Shown: positions 1-10,729 of the stretch, one piece after another
Numbering within the stretch: the first letter of the stretch is position 1
How the letters are laid out: every line of letters starts with the position of its first letter
Assembly: GCA_039583875.1 (NCBI GenBank)
Contig: CM077150.1
Location: 5,350,332 to 5,414,331, forward strand
Origin: Platanthera guangdongensis
Lineage: Eukaryota > Streptophyta > Magnoliopsida > Asparagales > Orchidaceae
Direction: 5' to 3'
DNA length: 64,000 nucleotides
Made by a program: the position numbers and the translations under genes
The notes under the pieces: generated by a model
What the model saw: only the letters and a program-made list of their open reading frames with translations
Databases searched by the model: none
What the model was told of the DNA's origin: nothing

Positions 1-450
1 TTTGAGGCGTATCAATTTGATCCCCACAAAGACTTAAATTTAAGCTATTTTGTGTTTAAAAAAACATTAGACTTTTTTATTATATATTTTTTACTTAATT
101 TAATGTGATTATATCGATCATGAAATAAACAATTAACTTTATTTTATATTTTTTTGCTTAATTTAATGTGATTATATGACTTTTTTTTAAAAAAAATAGG
201 ACTTACAATAGCCAATAGACAGCCATTATCAATAGACAGCCATTATTAATAGGACTGCTATTATTATTGGACTGACAATATCTAAAGCTGGTCTGCCAAT
301 ATAAACATCCTAAAAAAACTAAAATAAAGTATTTTTTGCCAAATAAAATTTGGCTTCATATATCATTAATAATGTATATATTCTAGAAACGTGCACAAAT
401 ATATGACCAATCACTCATTTCTGCTTACAAAATTATTTTAGCCACACTTT
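1..450. other. AT-rich intergenic DNA without a recognisable gene
   Basis: No coding frame or known element is seen. There are two loose direct duplications. A block around a shared aatttaatgtgattatat occurs near 98 and again near 160. A 17-bp caatagacagccattat motif is repeated in near-tandem at about 210-245. These look like ordinary local duplications in AT-rich DNA. Confidence 0.5.
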
Positions 451-580
451 GGCTCCGTTTGGGAGCACTTATTTTCACCCGTCAAGCGGTTACGACCGCA
501 TAAACCGGACCTTAATTAAGGTCCGGTTCATGCGGTCGTAACCGCTTGACCGGTAAAAATAAGTCCTCCCAAACAAAGCC
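451..580. mobile_element. Tourist-like MITE (fold-back), copy 1
   Basis: The 130-bp element is an almost perfect inverted repeat centred on ttaattaa. It opens with ggctccgtttggg and closes with its near-complement cccaaacaaagcc, so a single strand would fold into one long hairpin. It is flanked by ttt on both sides (448-450 and 581-583). A 3-bp target duplication and a GGCxxxGTTTGG terminus are known features of PIF/Harbinger-derived Tourist MITEs. It has no coding capacity and would need a transposase from elsewhere. A second copy of the same length lies at 1431-1560. Confidence 0.85.
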
Positions 581-583
581 TTT

Positions 584-1427
584 ATAAGGCCAGCAGTAGC
601 CGGCTGTGGTCCTGCGCAGCCGCACACCATACACAGGACGATTGCTAGCTCCACTATAAAATGTATACCATCATTCATTTACACAAGAATTGATATACAA
701 TAAGTAATTTTTTGGGTCATTTACCTAGACCTCCCCTATAAATTTCATAAATTACATGTTGCACCCCTCTGTTGAAATTATAAAAATCTCCTATGAAGTT
801 TACATTTCATAACATTAACTTCCTTTCAAGTTTACATTTCATAACATTCATGTACAAACACACCCGATTCATGCACAAAAACACACCCCGCCTAAAAATG
901 CGCCCAGGTTTCGCACTTTTTAGAAATACGACTTGTACATGCATTTTTCGGAAAAATGTTCAATAAAAATTGTAAATCTCGTCAAGATCTACGACTCGTC
1001 AAGATCTACGACTTTCGTGTTGAACACTTTTCCTAAAAATGATGTGCAAGACGTACTTCCAAAATGCGTGAAAATTTGGAAAAAAATGTGATGCGATTAG
1101 CCAAAACTGCGATGCTAATAACAATCACCTTTTTTTTTATCAACAATGTTATAGCTACAATTGAGTTATGATTTCGGACTAATGAAATATGACGTGTTAA
1201 AGAGTAAGAATTTAGGCTCCCGATGGTGGCAGTCATGAATGTAGTGGCTATGAATGGTCATCCGTGAACACCTGACCTCACCTAAACAACTTCAATCACT
1301 TTTATGTTCAAAACTAGTTTTCATTTCTTGGTGAGTTCATAACCATCGTCTTGTCAAACACGCATTCTATCAAGATGGTATTTTTGTCTAAATTCACGGG
1401 AGCAAAAACGCCGAGCCAAACGGAGGC
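584..1427. other. Intergenic DNA between the two MITEs
   Basis: No gene is recognised. A perfect tandem pair of the 17-mer ctcgtcaagatctacga lies at about 979-1012, and the motif agtttacatttcataacatt is duplicated near 797-855. The stretch could be downstream flank of the minus-strand host gene ending at 1922. Confidence 0.45.
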
Positions 1428-1430
1428 TTA

Positions 1431-1560
1431 GGCTTCGTTTGGGGGGACTTATTTGCACCGGTCAAACGGTCATGACCGCATGAATCGGACCTTAATTAAG
1501 TCCTGGTTCATGCGGTCGTGACTGCTTGACCAGTGAAAATAAATCTTCCCAAACAGAGCC
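1431..1560. mobile_element. Tourist-like MITE (fold-back), copy 2
   Basis: This second member of the family at 451-580 is also 130 bp, with the same fold-back design and the same central cggaccttaattaag. Its ends are ggcttcgtttggg and cccaaacagagcc, flanked by tta on both sides (1428-1430 and 1561-1563). The TTA duplication is the canonical PIF/Harbinger target. It has more mismatches between its arms than copy 1. Confidence 0.85.
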
Positions 1561-1755
1561 TTAATCTTCTCTACAATCAAAATGTTGCAGAGGATAAGAG
1601 GCAAAAAAGGAAACAAATAACCTAAACTTCAAGAATTTAAAATCAGATAACAAAGTTCAGAGAAGCTCATCAATAAAATTCCATCAGTATATTTAACAGG
1701 CCCTGGAGCAGGAAAAAAACTATAGGAGAGAGAAGATTACACTGAATCCAAAAGC

Positions 1756-1856
<101 letters not shown>

Positions 1857-1921
1857 TCCAAATCAAAGCCTATACCCTCATCTATCAGAGCTCCAAAAAA
1901 AGTTACGAACCATTGTCACTC

Positions 1922-4900
1922 TCATATTTGATCTGCACGCACCAATAAAATTTCATAAATCAGTCAGGTGGAATTAGAGGAGAAAGAAAGCACAATTTAT
2001 CTTTGTATTCAGACTTACATCTATGATAAAGGCTGTTTGATGTGTAAGGTTGAACTCCTAGTCTGGCCTGCAGAAACATAAGAGCGAAAAACATGGAAAT
2101 CCGTTTGAACAAAAAAAAATCGGGAGTGGAGAAAAAAAAGTCGGTTTCCATCGCCGTTCGATCCGCGCATAACCACCCCCAAGTTAGTGGGGGGGAATTT
2201 AATTAATATTTTATTATTAATTAAATGGTCTCCCGATAGCTAGTTGCTCGCATTTAAACCTATACTAAAATCATTTATGCGGGCGGTTACAGTGTGCAGA
2301 TAACCGCGTAACCACCATAACCACCTACTGGAGCCTATAGAAAGAGCTCCAGGGCTCCTCATTTCCTAACTTTTTCTTTTGAGCTTTCTTTTTCCTCAGA
2401 CCAGAGCTCTGTCGGATCATCGCCTCTCAGCCACCTTCGAGCCACCCTCGAACCGTGATCGAGCCGCCACCAAATCAAAAGCGAGCACCGGAGACGCCCG
2501 AGTCCCAAAGTCGCAGCTCAAGGAAGAAAACAACCGCTGCAGGCACGCGCTCACAGGCGCCGCCTTACAACCAGCATTCCTTCGGCGCAGCCTGTTGCCC
2601 GAAGCAAGTCATAGAATTCTCTCTCACTACAACATTGTAACGAGTAGCGGCCTGTCGCCCTCGATTCCCCAAACGCCCTGTAACCGCAAGCAAATAGTGG
2701 ATTTTGACCGGCACAAACCTGATCACGTGGTTTTTTACCCAGTTGAGGGGTTTTTCCACGTTAAAATTTTTTGTGTCAACTCTCTATTTTCATTGACTGT
2801 GCGCGCGCTCGACCGTCCCAAGAGCTAAGGCGGTCCAGTTTATTCCGGTCCGACCGGGACGCCGAATTAGTCCGCAACAATTAACAACAATTTTAGGTGT
2901 AAAATTTATACTACTGTAAATAATTTTGAAGAACTTTCATTCATGTAATTTCAAATGACTTCTCCTATTAAATCATTAAATTTTCTATTATATTTTTGTT
3001 GAAGGCAATAATCTTACTGCACTTTAAAAGCTTAAGGCCCCAATCGACCAAGGGATTGCTTGTTGGAATTAGTAATTTGATATTATTATGTCGGTCTAAT
3101 AGAGTATTTAGGGGTTGTTGGGTTTAGTCCCACATCATGAGTCCTTGTTAAGTGACTTTGTATTTCCCTATATATTACCCTTACATGAAAGTATAAAATA
3201 CATCGAATATTTTTCTCTTCTTTTTCTAATTTTACTCAAAACACAAGCCGAGACAAGGAGATGAGAAATGCGTGAAGAGAGGCCCCTCTGCTAACCCAAA
3301 AGTGACTAACTTTTTTGGATGCATCCAACTGTGCTCACCCCTAACACCATCCACTATTTTGGATTAGGGTATGAATCCACATCTTCCATTTGTTTACTGA
3401 TGTTGGATACAATCGTAGGCCCAGGTCGTCTCCTTCCTAATCCTAAAATTATTCAATCAACACGTCTATAGGTGCATTATTCTACTTTCTGTTGTACATG
3501 ATGCCCAACCTTAGCAGCATATAAATCTAGTTTCAAGTGGGCAGATAAAAATTTAAATTCATATATCATAAACAACACAAGGATACCTGATAAGTGCCTG
3601 CATGGCTTCTAGTTTGGTAAAAAGCGCCTGAAAATTATGAGAAAAATTATGATATGCTAATACTCTTCAACAAAAAGGAAATCAAACAAATGATTGGAAA
3701 AGTCTGATAATACCTGCAGAATAACTAGCAGGAAGAGGCTGGTGTGGATAATGCAGTAGCGACGAACCAACCACACTATGAGGCATCATAGGATAGCTGA
3801 AATATAATAAAGCTGCAACAATTTAGAATTTATGGGAAAACATTCACTTGTGTTAGAGTTAGTAGTATTTTAGTATTATTGTGTTTAGTCCCACACCGCC
3901 TATCGGTGTTGAGTCATGTTGTATTTCCTATATAATGCCCCTTTGTGGAAAGAATAAATTGCACCTTTCATTTCCTTCTACATGGTATCAGAGGATCGAT
4001 CTGAAACCTAAAAATAATTTTTTCCCCCTGATTCCTCGGCTACTACTATTCTCCCCCCTGACCCGTGTTTTTTTTCCGCGAGCTGCTAGGGCACCCGCCG
4101 CTCCCGCTCCTGTCGACGAAGTCGATAGCTGATCCCGTCGACAGGAGCGGCTCCGATTCCGTCGCTGCTGCCGAGTGCTGCTTTCGCCGGCGTCATCGAC
4201 TGCTTTCGCCGGCATCGTCGACTGCTTCCGCCGGCATCATCGACTGCTTCCGCCTGCATCATCGACGGCTCAGTCTGCTTCCATCTTCTCCTGTCGGGCT
4301 CTCTTCTTCTCTTCTTCTTATTCTCTTGCTGCACCTGACGCAGCCCTTGTCAGCGCCGGATCCCGCTGCTCCCGTCGGCTCCCCTCTGCATCGTATCAGA
4401 GATCCTGACGTCTTCTTCCTTGGCGTCTTCAACTCAATAATGGCGTCTTCTTCCTCATTGGTCATCGTCAGCAACCTTGTCAGAGCTTGTTACTGCTTCT
4501 CTCTGGATCTTGTCCCCTCTGCGCGCTGCTTCTCCCGTCAACGAGGGCTCCATCCTTTGCTCCTCCTGTTGCTGTCGCGCCTCCTCCGGAGCCAGGTATG
4601 CCCTGCAGCTTCTTCTCCGCACAGGTGATGTGCTCTGCTTTGCTGCGGCCCACTGCTCCTATCTTCTGGTCGAGCTCCTCTGTCGATGCTGCTCTCCGGC
4701 AGACCTTCTTTTGGCCTTATCTTTCCGCTCACCGGGGATATGGATCTTGTTGCCCCCATCGCTCATTGTTGATGGTGCTACTGTAGTTGTTTTTTGTTAG
4801 TTGTTTGTTGTTGTTTGTGTTATTGTTTGCGTCTCTTTGCGATTTCGGCCTTCCTCCACGTGAACTGGGTTCATGTACCCGACGAGGGTCCCACACGTGA

Positions 4901-7900
4901 ACGTGGTCTACGTGAGGGGGAGTGTACGTCACAGCCTCCGGGCATAGTCTATGCCTTCTTGCACGTATTCCACGTGAGGGGGAGTGTTTGTGATAACGGC
5001 GACTCAGATGCCTCTTTCCCGACTTCTGCCTTAGTCGCACATGGCCCCCAGGTTGATTTCGCTTGTTGTGTGTGTTCCCGTTTCTTTTCTTCGCTTGGTG
5101 GTAAGAATGGTTTGGCATTCTTGGTTGACCTAGTTTCAGCTCTGAGTGTATCCAGCGTGATCATGGTCGATTTGTGGACCAACGTCGTGTGGCCTTTGCC
5201 CGGGTGTAGTATTCCCGGTGACACGCGATTGGGCCTCGGTGGCTGCTGTTTTGTCCCATGTTGCCAACCTTCTTTTACGTTCCGTTTTATGTTGTGTTCA
5301 AGCTGTAGGTTTCCCCTCCAGCTTGAGGGAGAGTGTTAGAGTTAGTAGTATTTTAGTATTATTGTGTTTAGTCCCACACCGCCTATCGGTATTGTGAGTC
5401 ATGTTTTATTTCCTATATAATGCCCTTTGTGAAAGAATAAATTGCACATTTCATTTCCTTCTACAACTTGCAATAACAATACCAATGAAGTGTTTTTCAC
5501 AAATTAGTAAGAAATCAAAAGCATATAAAAATATTTGGTCAATTTTTGAATCGTTTTTGAATGATGTCTTTATCAGTCTTAAGAAAGTAGAATTATTTAT
5601 GTTTTTTTGAAACAGTAGGTTGCTTTTAAAAAAGTAGAACTATTTATGTTTTCTAAAACAGCAGGTTGCTTTAGAAAAAGTTAATTAAGGAACCTCTCCT
5701 GGGACTGTACATAATTATAGGGACCTCTTCTCTATCTTCAACCCCCCCCCCCCCCCCCCCCCCCCCCACCCTTAAATTTATAACATTACAAGACACCTTA
5801 TCTCAGCTAACACATATTATGAATGCACTCCTCCCAGAGGGGAGGTTTACTGAATTACTGTGCTCAATATAAACTAAGATGAGAGATTTTTATAATTTCA
5901 ACCAATAGAAAGAAATCCCTATAATTATGTTAACTAGCCTTTAAAAGAATTATGAAATGCCCTTTTGAAAAAGATGCCTTCACATTCTAAAACATATTTG
6001 TTTTCTTAAAACAAACTTATTGTACATGAAATCAAAAAACTCATAAGAACTAACTTAGTAAATAACCAAGTTTAATAAATTAACAAATAAAAAATATTTA
6101 ATATATAAACATTTTACTAATCGAATACATAACAATTTAATTTTTCAATAAACAATTCATGTAAATATTTATTAAATTATTTAGCTTAGTTAATTTTAAT
6201 CATACATGTTTAACCTAGTTCACAAATAAACAACAATAACAACACTCAAGCCTTTATTCCACTATAGTGGGGTCGGCTATATGGATCCTTTGTCGCCATT
6301 GTGGCTATCTTTAATCATAATCTCACTAATGCCTAAGTACATCATTTCTTTCCTTATAGTTTCATTCCAAGTCTTTATTGGTCTACCCCTCCCTTGTTTA
6401 ACATTCCTAGTGACTAAACTCTCACAACGCCTAACAGGTGCCTCTAATGGTCTCCTTTGTACGTGCCCAAACCATCTTAGTCGAGCTTCTCGCATCTTCT
6501 CTGCAATTGGCGCTACTCCTGTCTTATCCTTGACATATTCATTCCTAATTTTATCTAGTCTCGTGTGTCCACACATCTACCTAAGCATTCTCATCACCGT
6601 AACTCCCATTTTTTGCTCATGTACACAATTCACTGCCCAACGGTCAGAACCATAGAGCATGGCTGGTCTAATTGCAGTACGGTAAAACTTACCTATAAGT
6701 TATAATAGTACTTTACGATCACATAAGATCCCTGACGCGCCTCTCCACTTCAACCAAACTGCTTGGATTCTAAGTGTCACATCTTTATCAATACCTCCAT
6801 TTTTTGAACTATCGATCCAAGATATTTAACACACTTACTGCGGAAATATTTTGATCACCCAACTTAATAACGAAGTCATCCATCCTTCTTGCACTGCTAA
6901 ATTTAAGCTCTATATACTCTGTCTTTGCCCCTCTCAACCTAAAACCCTTCTAAAATGTCTCGCCAAGATTCAAGTTTTGAGTTTACACTCTTGTGTGTCT
7001 CATCGACCAAAATGATATCATCTGCAAACAATAAACACCAAGGTATTGCTTGTGGATATGTCCAGTGAGCACATCTAAGATAATGGTAAAGAGAAAAGGG
7101 CTTAAAATTTAATTTTGATGTAAGCCAACAGTGATAGGGAATTTCTGTATTAATCCTCCAGTTGTCCTCACCTTTGTTACTGAATTTGTATACATATCTT
7201 TGATTATATCAATGTATGATACATTTATTTGTTTAACTTTTCAGTGAAAAGTATAAGAAAAACAAATAAACAAGAAGTCAAATATGGCTTTGGTTAAATA
7301 CATATATACCTGCATAATATTTCAAAAAAACTTTTATCTTCCTATACTTCATATCTATGGAATAATGTGCATATTTTAAATTTAAAAATATAGTTCATAT
7401 TTCAAGTGGCATGTTTCAATATCATATACTCATTTGTCTCATTTTTTACATTTCAAATGTATTTGATTAAAGAATTGATGCTTTAATAGGAAATTTATAA
7501 TAAAATCCTTACGATACACCCTTAATGAATAACAGAATTTGTATAGAATGACATCAAAAGATTAAAATATTCAACAGCAAGCTAGAGAACTCTTGCTGAG
7601 AGAAAAAAAATTAAGGTGGTAAAAAGATTAAAACTGGACAAGAGTAATTTGATAAGCTAAAAACAAATTCAGAACAAACAAGAAAAAAATAGTCAAGGAA
7701 TAATATTTTACAAAACCAGAAGAAAGAATTTTTTTGAGTTAATAAAAAGTGAGACCTTGGGCCTGGTACTCCAAAATTGTTATCAAGAAGAGTTCGGGGA
7801 AGCCCTCTCAAATCAGAATATATCATATCATTTCCCTGCAACATCAAACATATTGAGAAGAACACACAAGGAGAAAAAGGAAATGAAGGAAGATTAAAAT

Positions 7901-7980
7901 ATGGCCAAGTAAAATCACCAATGTCGAGAAGGCGCGTTTTACACCAACTAAAGCTGGTGAATAATCCTGTGAGGCAAGGC
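1922..7980 (-). CDS. Unidentified host plant gene, C-terminal six exons
   Basis: Six short blocks on the minus strand are each bounded by AG (acceptor) and GT (donor): 7980-7919, 7835-7756, 3796-3714, 3627-3587, 2067-2019 and 1932-1922. Their lengths (62, 80, 83, 41, 49, 11) keep one reading frame through all five introns, with phases 0, 2, 1, 0 and 1. The frame ends in TGA at 1924-1922. The partial protein is about 107 residues and contains [20 protein letters not shown], then [20 protein letters not shown], and ends in LYHRYQI. The tail is rich in Pro, Tyr, Ser and His and looks disordered, as in many RNA- or DNA-binding regulators. I do not recognise the family. The first listed exon starts mid-codon, so more 5' exons must exist, perhaps as far up as 18.9 kb. 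The introns hold a LINE and LTR elements. Phase agreement makes chance unlikely. Confidence 0.8.
2188..2889 (+). mobile_element. Solo LTR-like block (probably Ty1/copia)
   Basis: The block lies inside a host-gene intron. Its right part carries acgtggttttttacccag, ggggtttttccacgt and ttttgtgtc, a combination typical of the R-U5 region of plant copia LTRs. The right end reads aacaaca. No primer-binding site follows, so it would be a solo LTR or a remnant. The left limit is a guess based on a TG near 2188 and no clear target duplication was found. An open frame at 2379-2828 is an artefact of this LTR. Confidence 0.35.
3061..3247 (+). mobile_element. Solo LTR-like remnant
   Basis: The sequence starts tgttggaattagtaat. 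It contains the phrase tttagtcccacatcatgag and the TATA-like ctatatattaccc, which resemble the LTRs at 3851 and 17186 (both have tttagtcccacac or tttagtcccacat followed by tatatt or tataat). This suggests a related LTR family. No target duplication or second LTR is visible. Confidence 0.35.
3851..3982 (+). repeat. 5' LTR of the 3851-5465 element
   Basis: 132 bp running tgttagagttag to ccttctaca. It contains a TATA-like tatataatgcc and is followed at once by the primer-binding site. It differs from the 3' copy by a few substitutions and small indels. Confidence 0.85.
3983..3994 (+). promoter_or_regulatory. Primer-binding site, initiator-Met tRNA type
   Basis: tggtatcagagg abuts the 5' LTR. 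It is the plant copia PBS complementary to the 3' end of initiator methionine tRNA, with one change from the usual final c. Confidence 0.8.
4179..4266 (+). repeat. Four 22-bp tandem repeats in element leader
   Basis: Four consecutive 22-bp units of the form tgcttycgccggcatcatcg plus ac, with 1-3 changes between units. They lie between the PBS and the gag-like start of the 3851-5465 element. Comparable leader expansions occur in the larger copia elements of the window. Confidence 0.85.
5334..5465 (+). repeat. 3' LTR of the 3851-5465 element
   Basis: 132 bp, beginning tgttagagttag directly after the purine tract and ending cttctaca directly before the duplicated target acttg. Confidence 0.85.
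5742..5767. repeat. Poly-C homopolymer (26 nt)
   Basis: An uninterrupted run of 26 C, inside a host-gene intron. The exact length may be affected by sequencing error. Confidence 0.9.
6228..7240 (-). pseudogene. RTE-clade LINE, 3' part of reverse transcriptase, degenerate
   Basis: Read on the minus strand, 7240 to 6280 encodes the second half of an RTE-type reverse transcriptase with several stops and frameshifts. The catalytic block reads [14 protein letters not shown] near 7030-6998, followed by a KLE..R..L...G region. The C-terminal block (6576-6277) contains [23 protein letters not shown] and ETIRK, the signature tail of plant RTE elements. The 3' end has ggatccatatagccgacccc and finishes near 6228 in a gttgttattgttgttt tail instead of poly(A), as RTE elements do. 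It is 5'-truncated, the normal result of aborted target-primed reverse transcription. It lies in a host intron, sense to the host gene. Confidence 0.85.
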
Positions 7981-8272
7981 CTGGAAAAAGAGAAAGTTGT
8001 AATATGTTTAAGAAACAAATATCAATTGAATGAAACTTCATATGCACGTACCAAAAGAAATTCACTCGTTAAGGACTACAGATGGACAGCAAACAGTACC
8101 AATAGTACAGCATACATTAGTAAAGGGCAGTTTGTTTCTAGTATTTTCAAGTTATTGGATTTCACTATCACAGAGCATTTGTTTTGAAATTAGATAATCA
8201 CTTTTTAAAATTAAAAAGTTCGGAAGGTGAATTTCAATCTTGAGAGTATATTTTCAGTTTAAATTGTTTGCT

Positions 8273-8387
8273 GGTTTTTTTGCGGAATGCACCCCCGAAT
8301 ATCTCCCGATTGGCAGAATGCACAACAAATATTTAAATATGGCGGAATGCACCCCCGATTATTATAGTTTTGGCGGAATGCACCCTC
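8273..8387 (+). repeat. Left terminal inverted repeat of the MULE
   Basis: It contains three copies of gcggaatgcacccccga-like motifs plus one ggcagaatgcac. Its sequence is the reverse complement of 16086-16203, apart from scattered changes. Confidence 0.85.
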
Positions 8388-9117
8388 ATTAAGGGTATTT
8401 TGGCCGGTTTGTTTTATTATTAGGTCCCCCCCCCTCAAAACACCCCCGATCCTTTTATTTTTAGGTTTTCCTTCGACGGAGCGGCGGCGTCGCCGTGCTT
8501 CGCCGCTGGCCGTGTTTCGCCGCTCGTCGTGCTTCGTAGACGCAGTCGCAGTCCCCGTGGTTCGCATTCGCAGTCGCGCCTGGCCGACTATCGGCTGCAT
8601 TATCTATCCACCAGCCATGATTCTCTACTGTTTTTCTCCGACAGGTATAACATTTACACAGAGGCTAGATTTTTTTGTAGTTTAGGGTTTCTCCTTGTTC
8701 TTGCTTTAAGTTTTTTTTCCTTGTATATCATAGAATCTCAAACATAAATTGGGATAATTTTTTGTTTGAAGGAGATCTAAATGCCTCTAACAGTAGTAGT
8801 GATTCAAGTTGTAGTGAGGATAATGATTCGTCATTTTCCGATGAGTTTGTGGAGAGTGACTTTGAATTAGATGATGTTATTTTTGATGAGAATGTGGATC
8901 ACGAAATTGAAAGTGTTGGCAAAAGAGATGAACAAAAAGGATACCCGCGTAAAAAACAAGGAATACAAATTAGAGAGTGCGCTAGTCACATTTCATCAAC
9001 AAACAAAGTTTCTACAATTCAAATTTATCAAGACAATGCAAACGAATTTGACTTTGAGTTTAATATTGGAATGTGTTTCAATAGTTCTAATGATTTTAAA
9101 GAAGCGGTGAGACTATA

Positions 9118-9425
9118 TGTTATGCTACTAGAAGAAGAGATAGGAGATAGAGAGAAGAAAATAGGGTTAGAGTAAGAAGGAGAAGGAGAATACCTTAATA
9201 CAATTATTAATAGTGCTCCAAGTGGGGTTCCGGGTATATATATACTCGGAACCATGGGGTCGGCCGGCCCCCAAATGGGCTGAACCGTGTGATTTAGCCC
9301 CGTCGGTCTGAGATTAGTGAATGGGGGCTGAACCGGCTGGTTCAGCCCCGTTGCTCCCTGCCGCCTCCTTAGGTCGTTGAGCATATTTGGGCCCCTTGAA
9401 CCGTAGCACGTTTGGGGGCATAACA
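9118..9425 (-). repeat. 3' LTR of the nested gypsy element
   Basis: 308 bp from tgttatgctactag to ggcataaca on the plus strand, with a TATA-like gggtatatatatact block. It is a close copy of 14359-14668. Confidence 0.9.
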
Positions 9426-9441
9426 TTCCCCTCCCCATCAA
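9426..9441 (-). promoter_or_regulatory. Polypurine tract
   Basis: On the minus strand this reads gatggggaggggaa, directly before the 3' LTR. It is the expected primer for plus-strand DNA synthesis. Confidence 0.75.
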
Positions 9442-10710
9442 ACACCAACTTGTCCTCAAGGTGGAAGTCGAGAAACGAGTCGCGGAATTCCAGCAGATCG
9501 ACCCAGGTATTGTGTGCAGATGTCAAATTGTCATTTAACTAGTATCTCGGGCCAATATTCAGTACCATGTTGCTTGCACTTGATCAACAATATTTCCTCT
9601 GGTAAGGGACGCAGCTCCCCTGATGCGGTAGCCTTGGGTAAGAGGGGGTTTGTCTGGACGGCGTCGCCAAGCTTCTTCTTGAGTTGGGATACATGAAAGG
9701 TCGGGTGTATACGGGAGCCCTTCCGGGAGCGCCAAAGTGTATGCCACCGGTCCCACCCGCTGAGTGATGCGGAACGACCCATAGTATCGTGGTGCCAGTT
9801 TTTGATTCGCCCGACGGGAGACGGAGAGCTGTCGGTAAGGTTGGAGTTTGAGGAATACCTCGTCTCCCACTGCGAATTCCCTCTCGGTCCGATGTTTCTT
9901 TGCATGTACCTTCATCCTGTCCTGAGCTGCTCGGAGATTGTCACGCAAGAGAGCTAAGGTGTGATCACGATCGCGCAATTGTCGGTCGACCGACGGAAGA
10001 GCCGTGCTGTCGGGCTCATATGAGCCCAAAGAAGGCGGAGGGCGGCCGCATACAACCTCGAACAGGGTAAGCTTGCTGGCAGTATGATACGAGGTATTGT
10101 AACAGTACTCGGCCCAGTGTCACCATCAGGCCCACGTACGGGGCTCGTCCATCACGAAGCAGCGTAAGTATGTTTCCACCCCGCAATTGAGAACCTCTGT
10201 ATGGCCGTCCGACTGAGGATGATAGGCCGTGCTCAGGCGTAGTCGTGTTCCTTGTAGACGAAAAAGCTCCTTCCAGAAGTTGCTCACGAACACTGGGTCA
10301 CGATCCGAGATTATAGACCGGGGCACGCCGTGAAGACGTACGATCTCGCGAACAAAAAGGTCGGCCGCGACTTCTCCCGTGTAGGGGTGGCTCAGGGCAA
10401 GAAAATGTGTGTATTTGGAGAGTTTGTCAACCACCACCAAGATGACTGACTTGCTCTGAGATTTGGGTAATCCGTCGATGAAGTCCATGGAGACCGTTTC
10501 CCAAATATGGTGTGGAATTTCCAGTGGGATAAGCAAACCGGCCTGAGAGATTGTTTCATATTTCTGTCGTTGGCACACCTCACACTGTTGTACAAACTGT
10601 TGAACGTCACGGCGTAAGCCCTTCCAGAAGACGTTCGCCCTCAACCTTTGGAGGGTTCGAAGCACTCCGACGTGGCCTCCTGTCGGCGACGAGTGAAACT
10701 CCTGCATCAT
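9440..10710 (-). pseudogene. Integrase with chromodomain-like C-terminus (gypsy)
   Basis: The core (10710-10126) starts at the zinc-binding region (FHSSPTGGHVG ... CEVCQRQK). It carries the three catalytic blocks: SMDFIDGLPKS (first Asp), IISDRDPVFVSNFW (second Asp) and AYHPQSDGHTEV (Glu). All three catalytic residues remain. After a stop the frame continues at 10029 with [12 protein letters not shown] and APRYYG.FRI, the GPY/F-type module. In another frame, 9720-9430 shows [11 protein letters not shown], then LVKW and, past a break, TWVDLLEFRDSFLDFHLEDK, which resembles a chromodomain. In chromoviruses this tail directs insertion to marked chromatin. At least two frame changes separate the parts. 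Confidence 0.8.
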
Positions 10711-10729
10711 AACTGTCCTCTAGGCTGAG

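Larger units (their letters stand above)
3851..5465 (+). mobile_element. Non-autonomous LTR retrotransposon (copia-derived TRIM/LARD type)
   Basis: A complete 1,615-bp element with two 132-bp LTRs, a PBS, a polypurine tract (gcttgagggagag, 5321-5333) and a perfect 5-bp target duplication acttg (3846-3850 and 5466-5470). It has no gag or pol. After the PBS comes a GC-rich leader with 22-bp tandem repeats. A frame starting MASSSSL at 4441, like a copia gag N-terminus, soon loses similarity. The PPT and repeat-rich leader match the three full copia elements at 21-44 kb, so it is most likely a deletion derivative mobilised in trans. A second tract, acgtgagggggagtgt, appears twice inside (about 4910 and 4972), hinting at a chimeric origin. 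It sits in an intron of the host gene, in the opposite orientation. Confidence 0.85.

Noticed and set aside
1211..1427. Possible third MITE between aggctcccgatgg and ccaaacggaggc
   Set aside because: The ends do not form convincing inverted repeats beyond a few bases.
2379..2828. 149-codon plus-strand frame
   Set aside because: It coincides with the LTR-like block at 2188-2889 and ends within its U5-like part. It lies antisense to a host intron.
4065..5339. Several 100-190-codon frames inside the small LTR element
   Set aside because: No domain similarity. They follow from GC-rich leader repeats. Only a short MASSSSL gag-like start is suggestive.
8050..8100. Candidate exon just upstream of 7980 with a gtacgt donor
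   Set aside because: In the phase needed to join the exon at 7980 it contains a stop codon.
7777..8187. 136-codon plus-strand frame near the host exons
   Set aside because: It is antisense to two splice-bounded exons and introns of the minus-strand gene. No domain is recognised.
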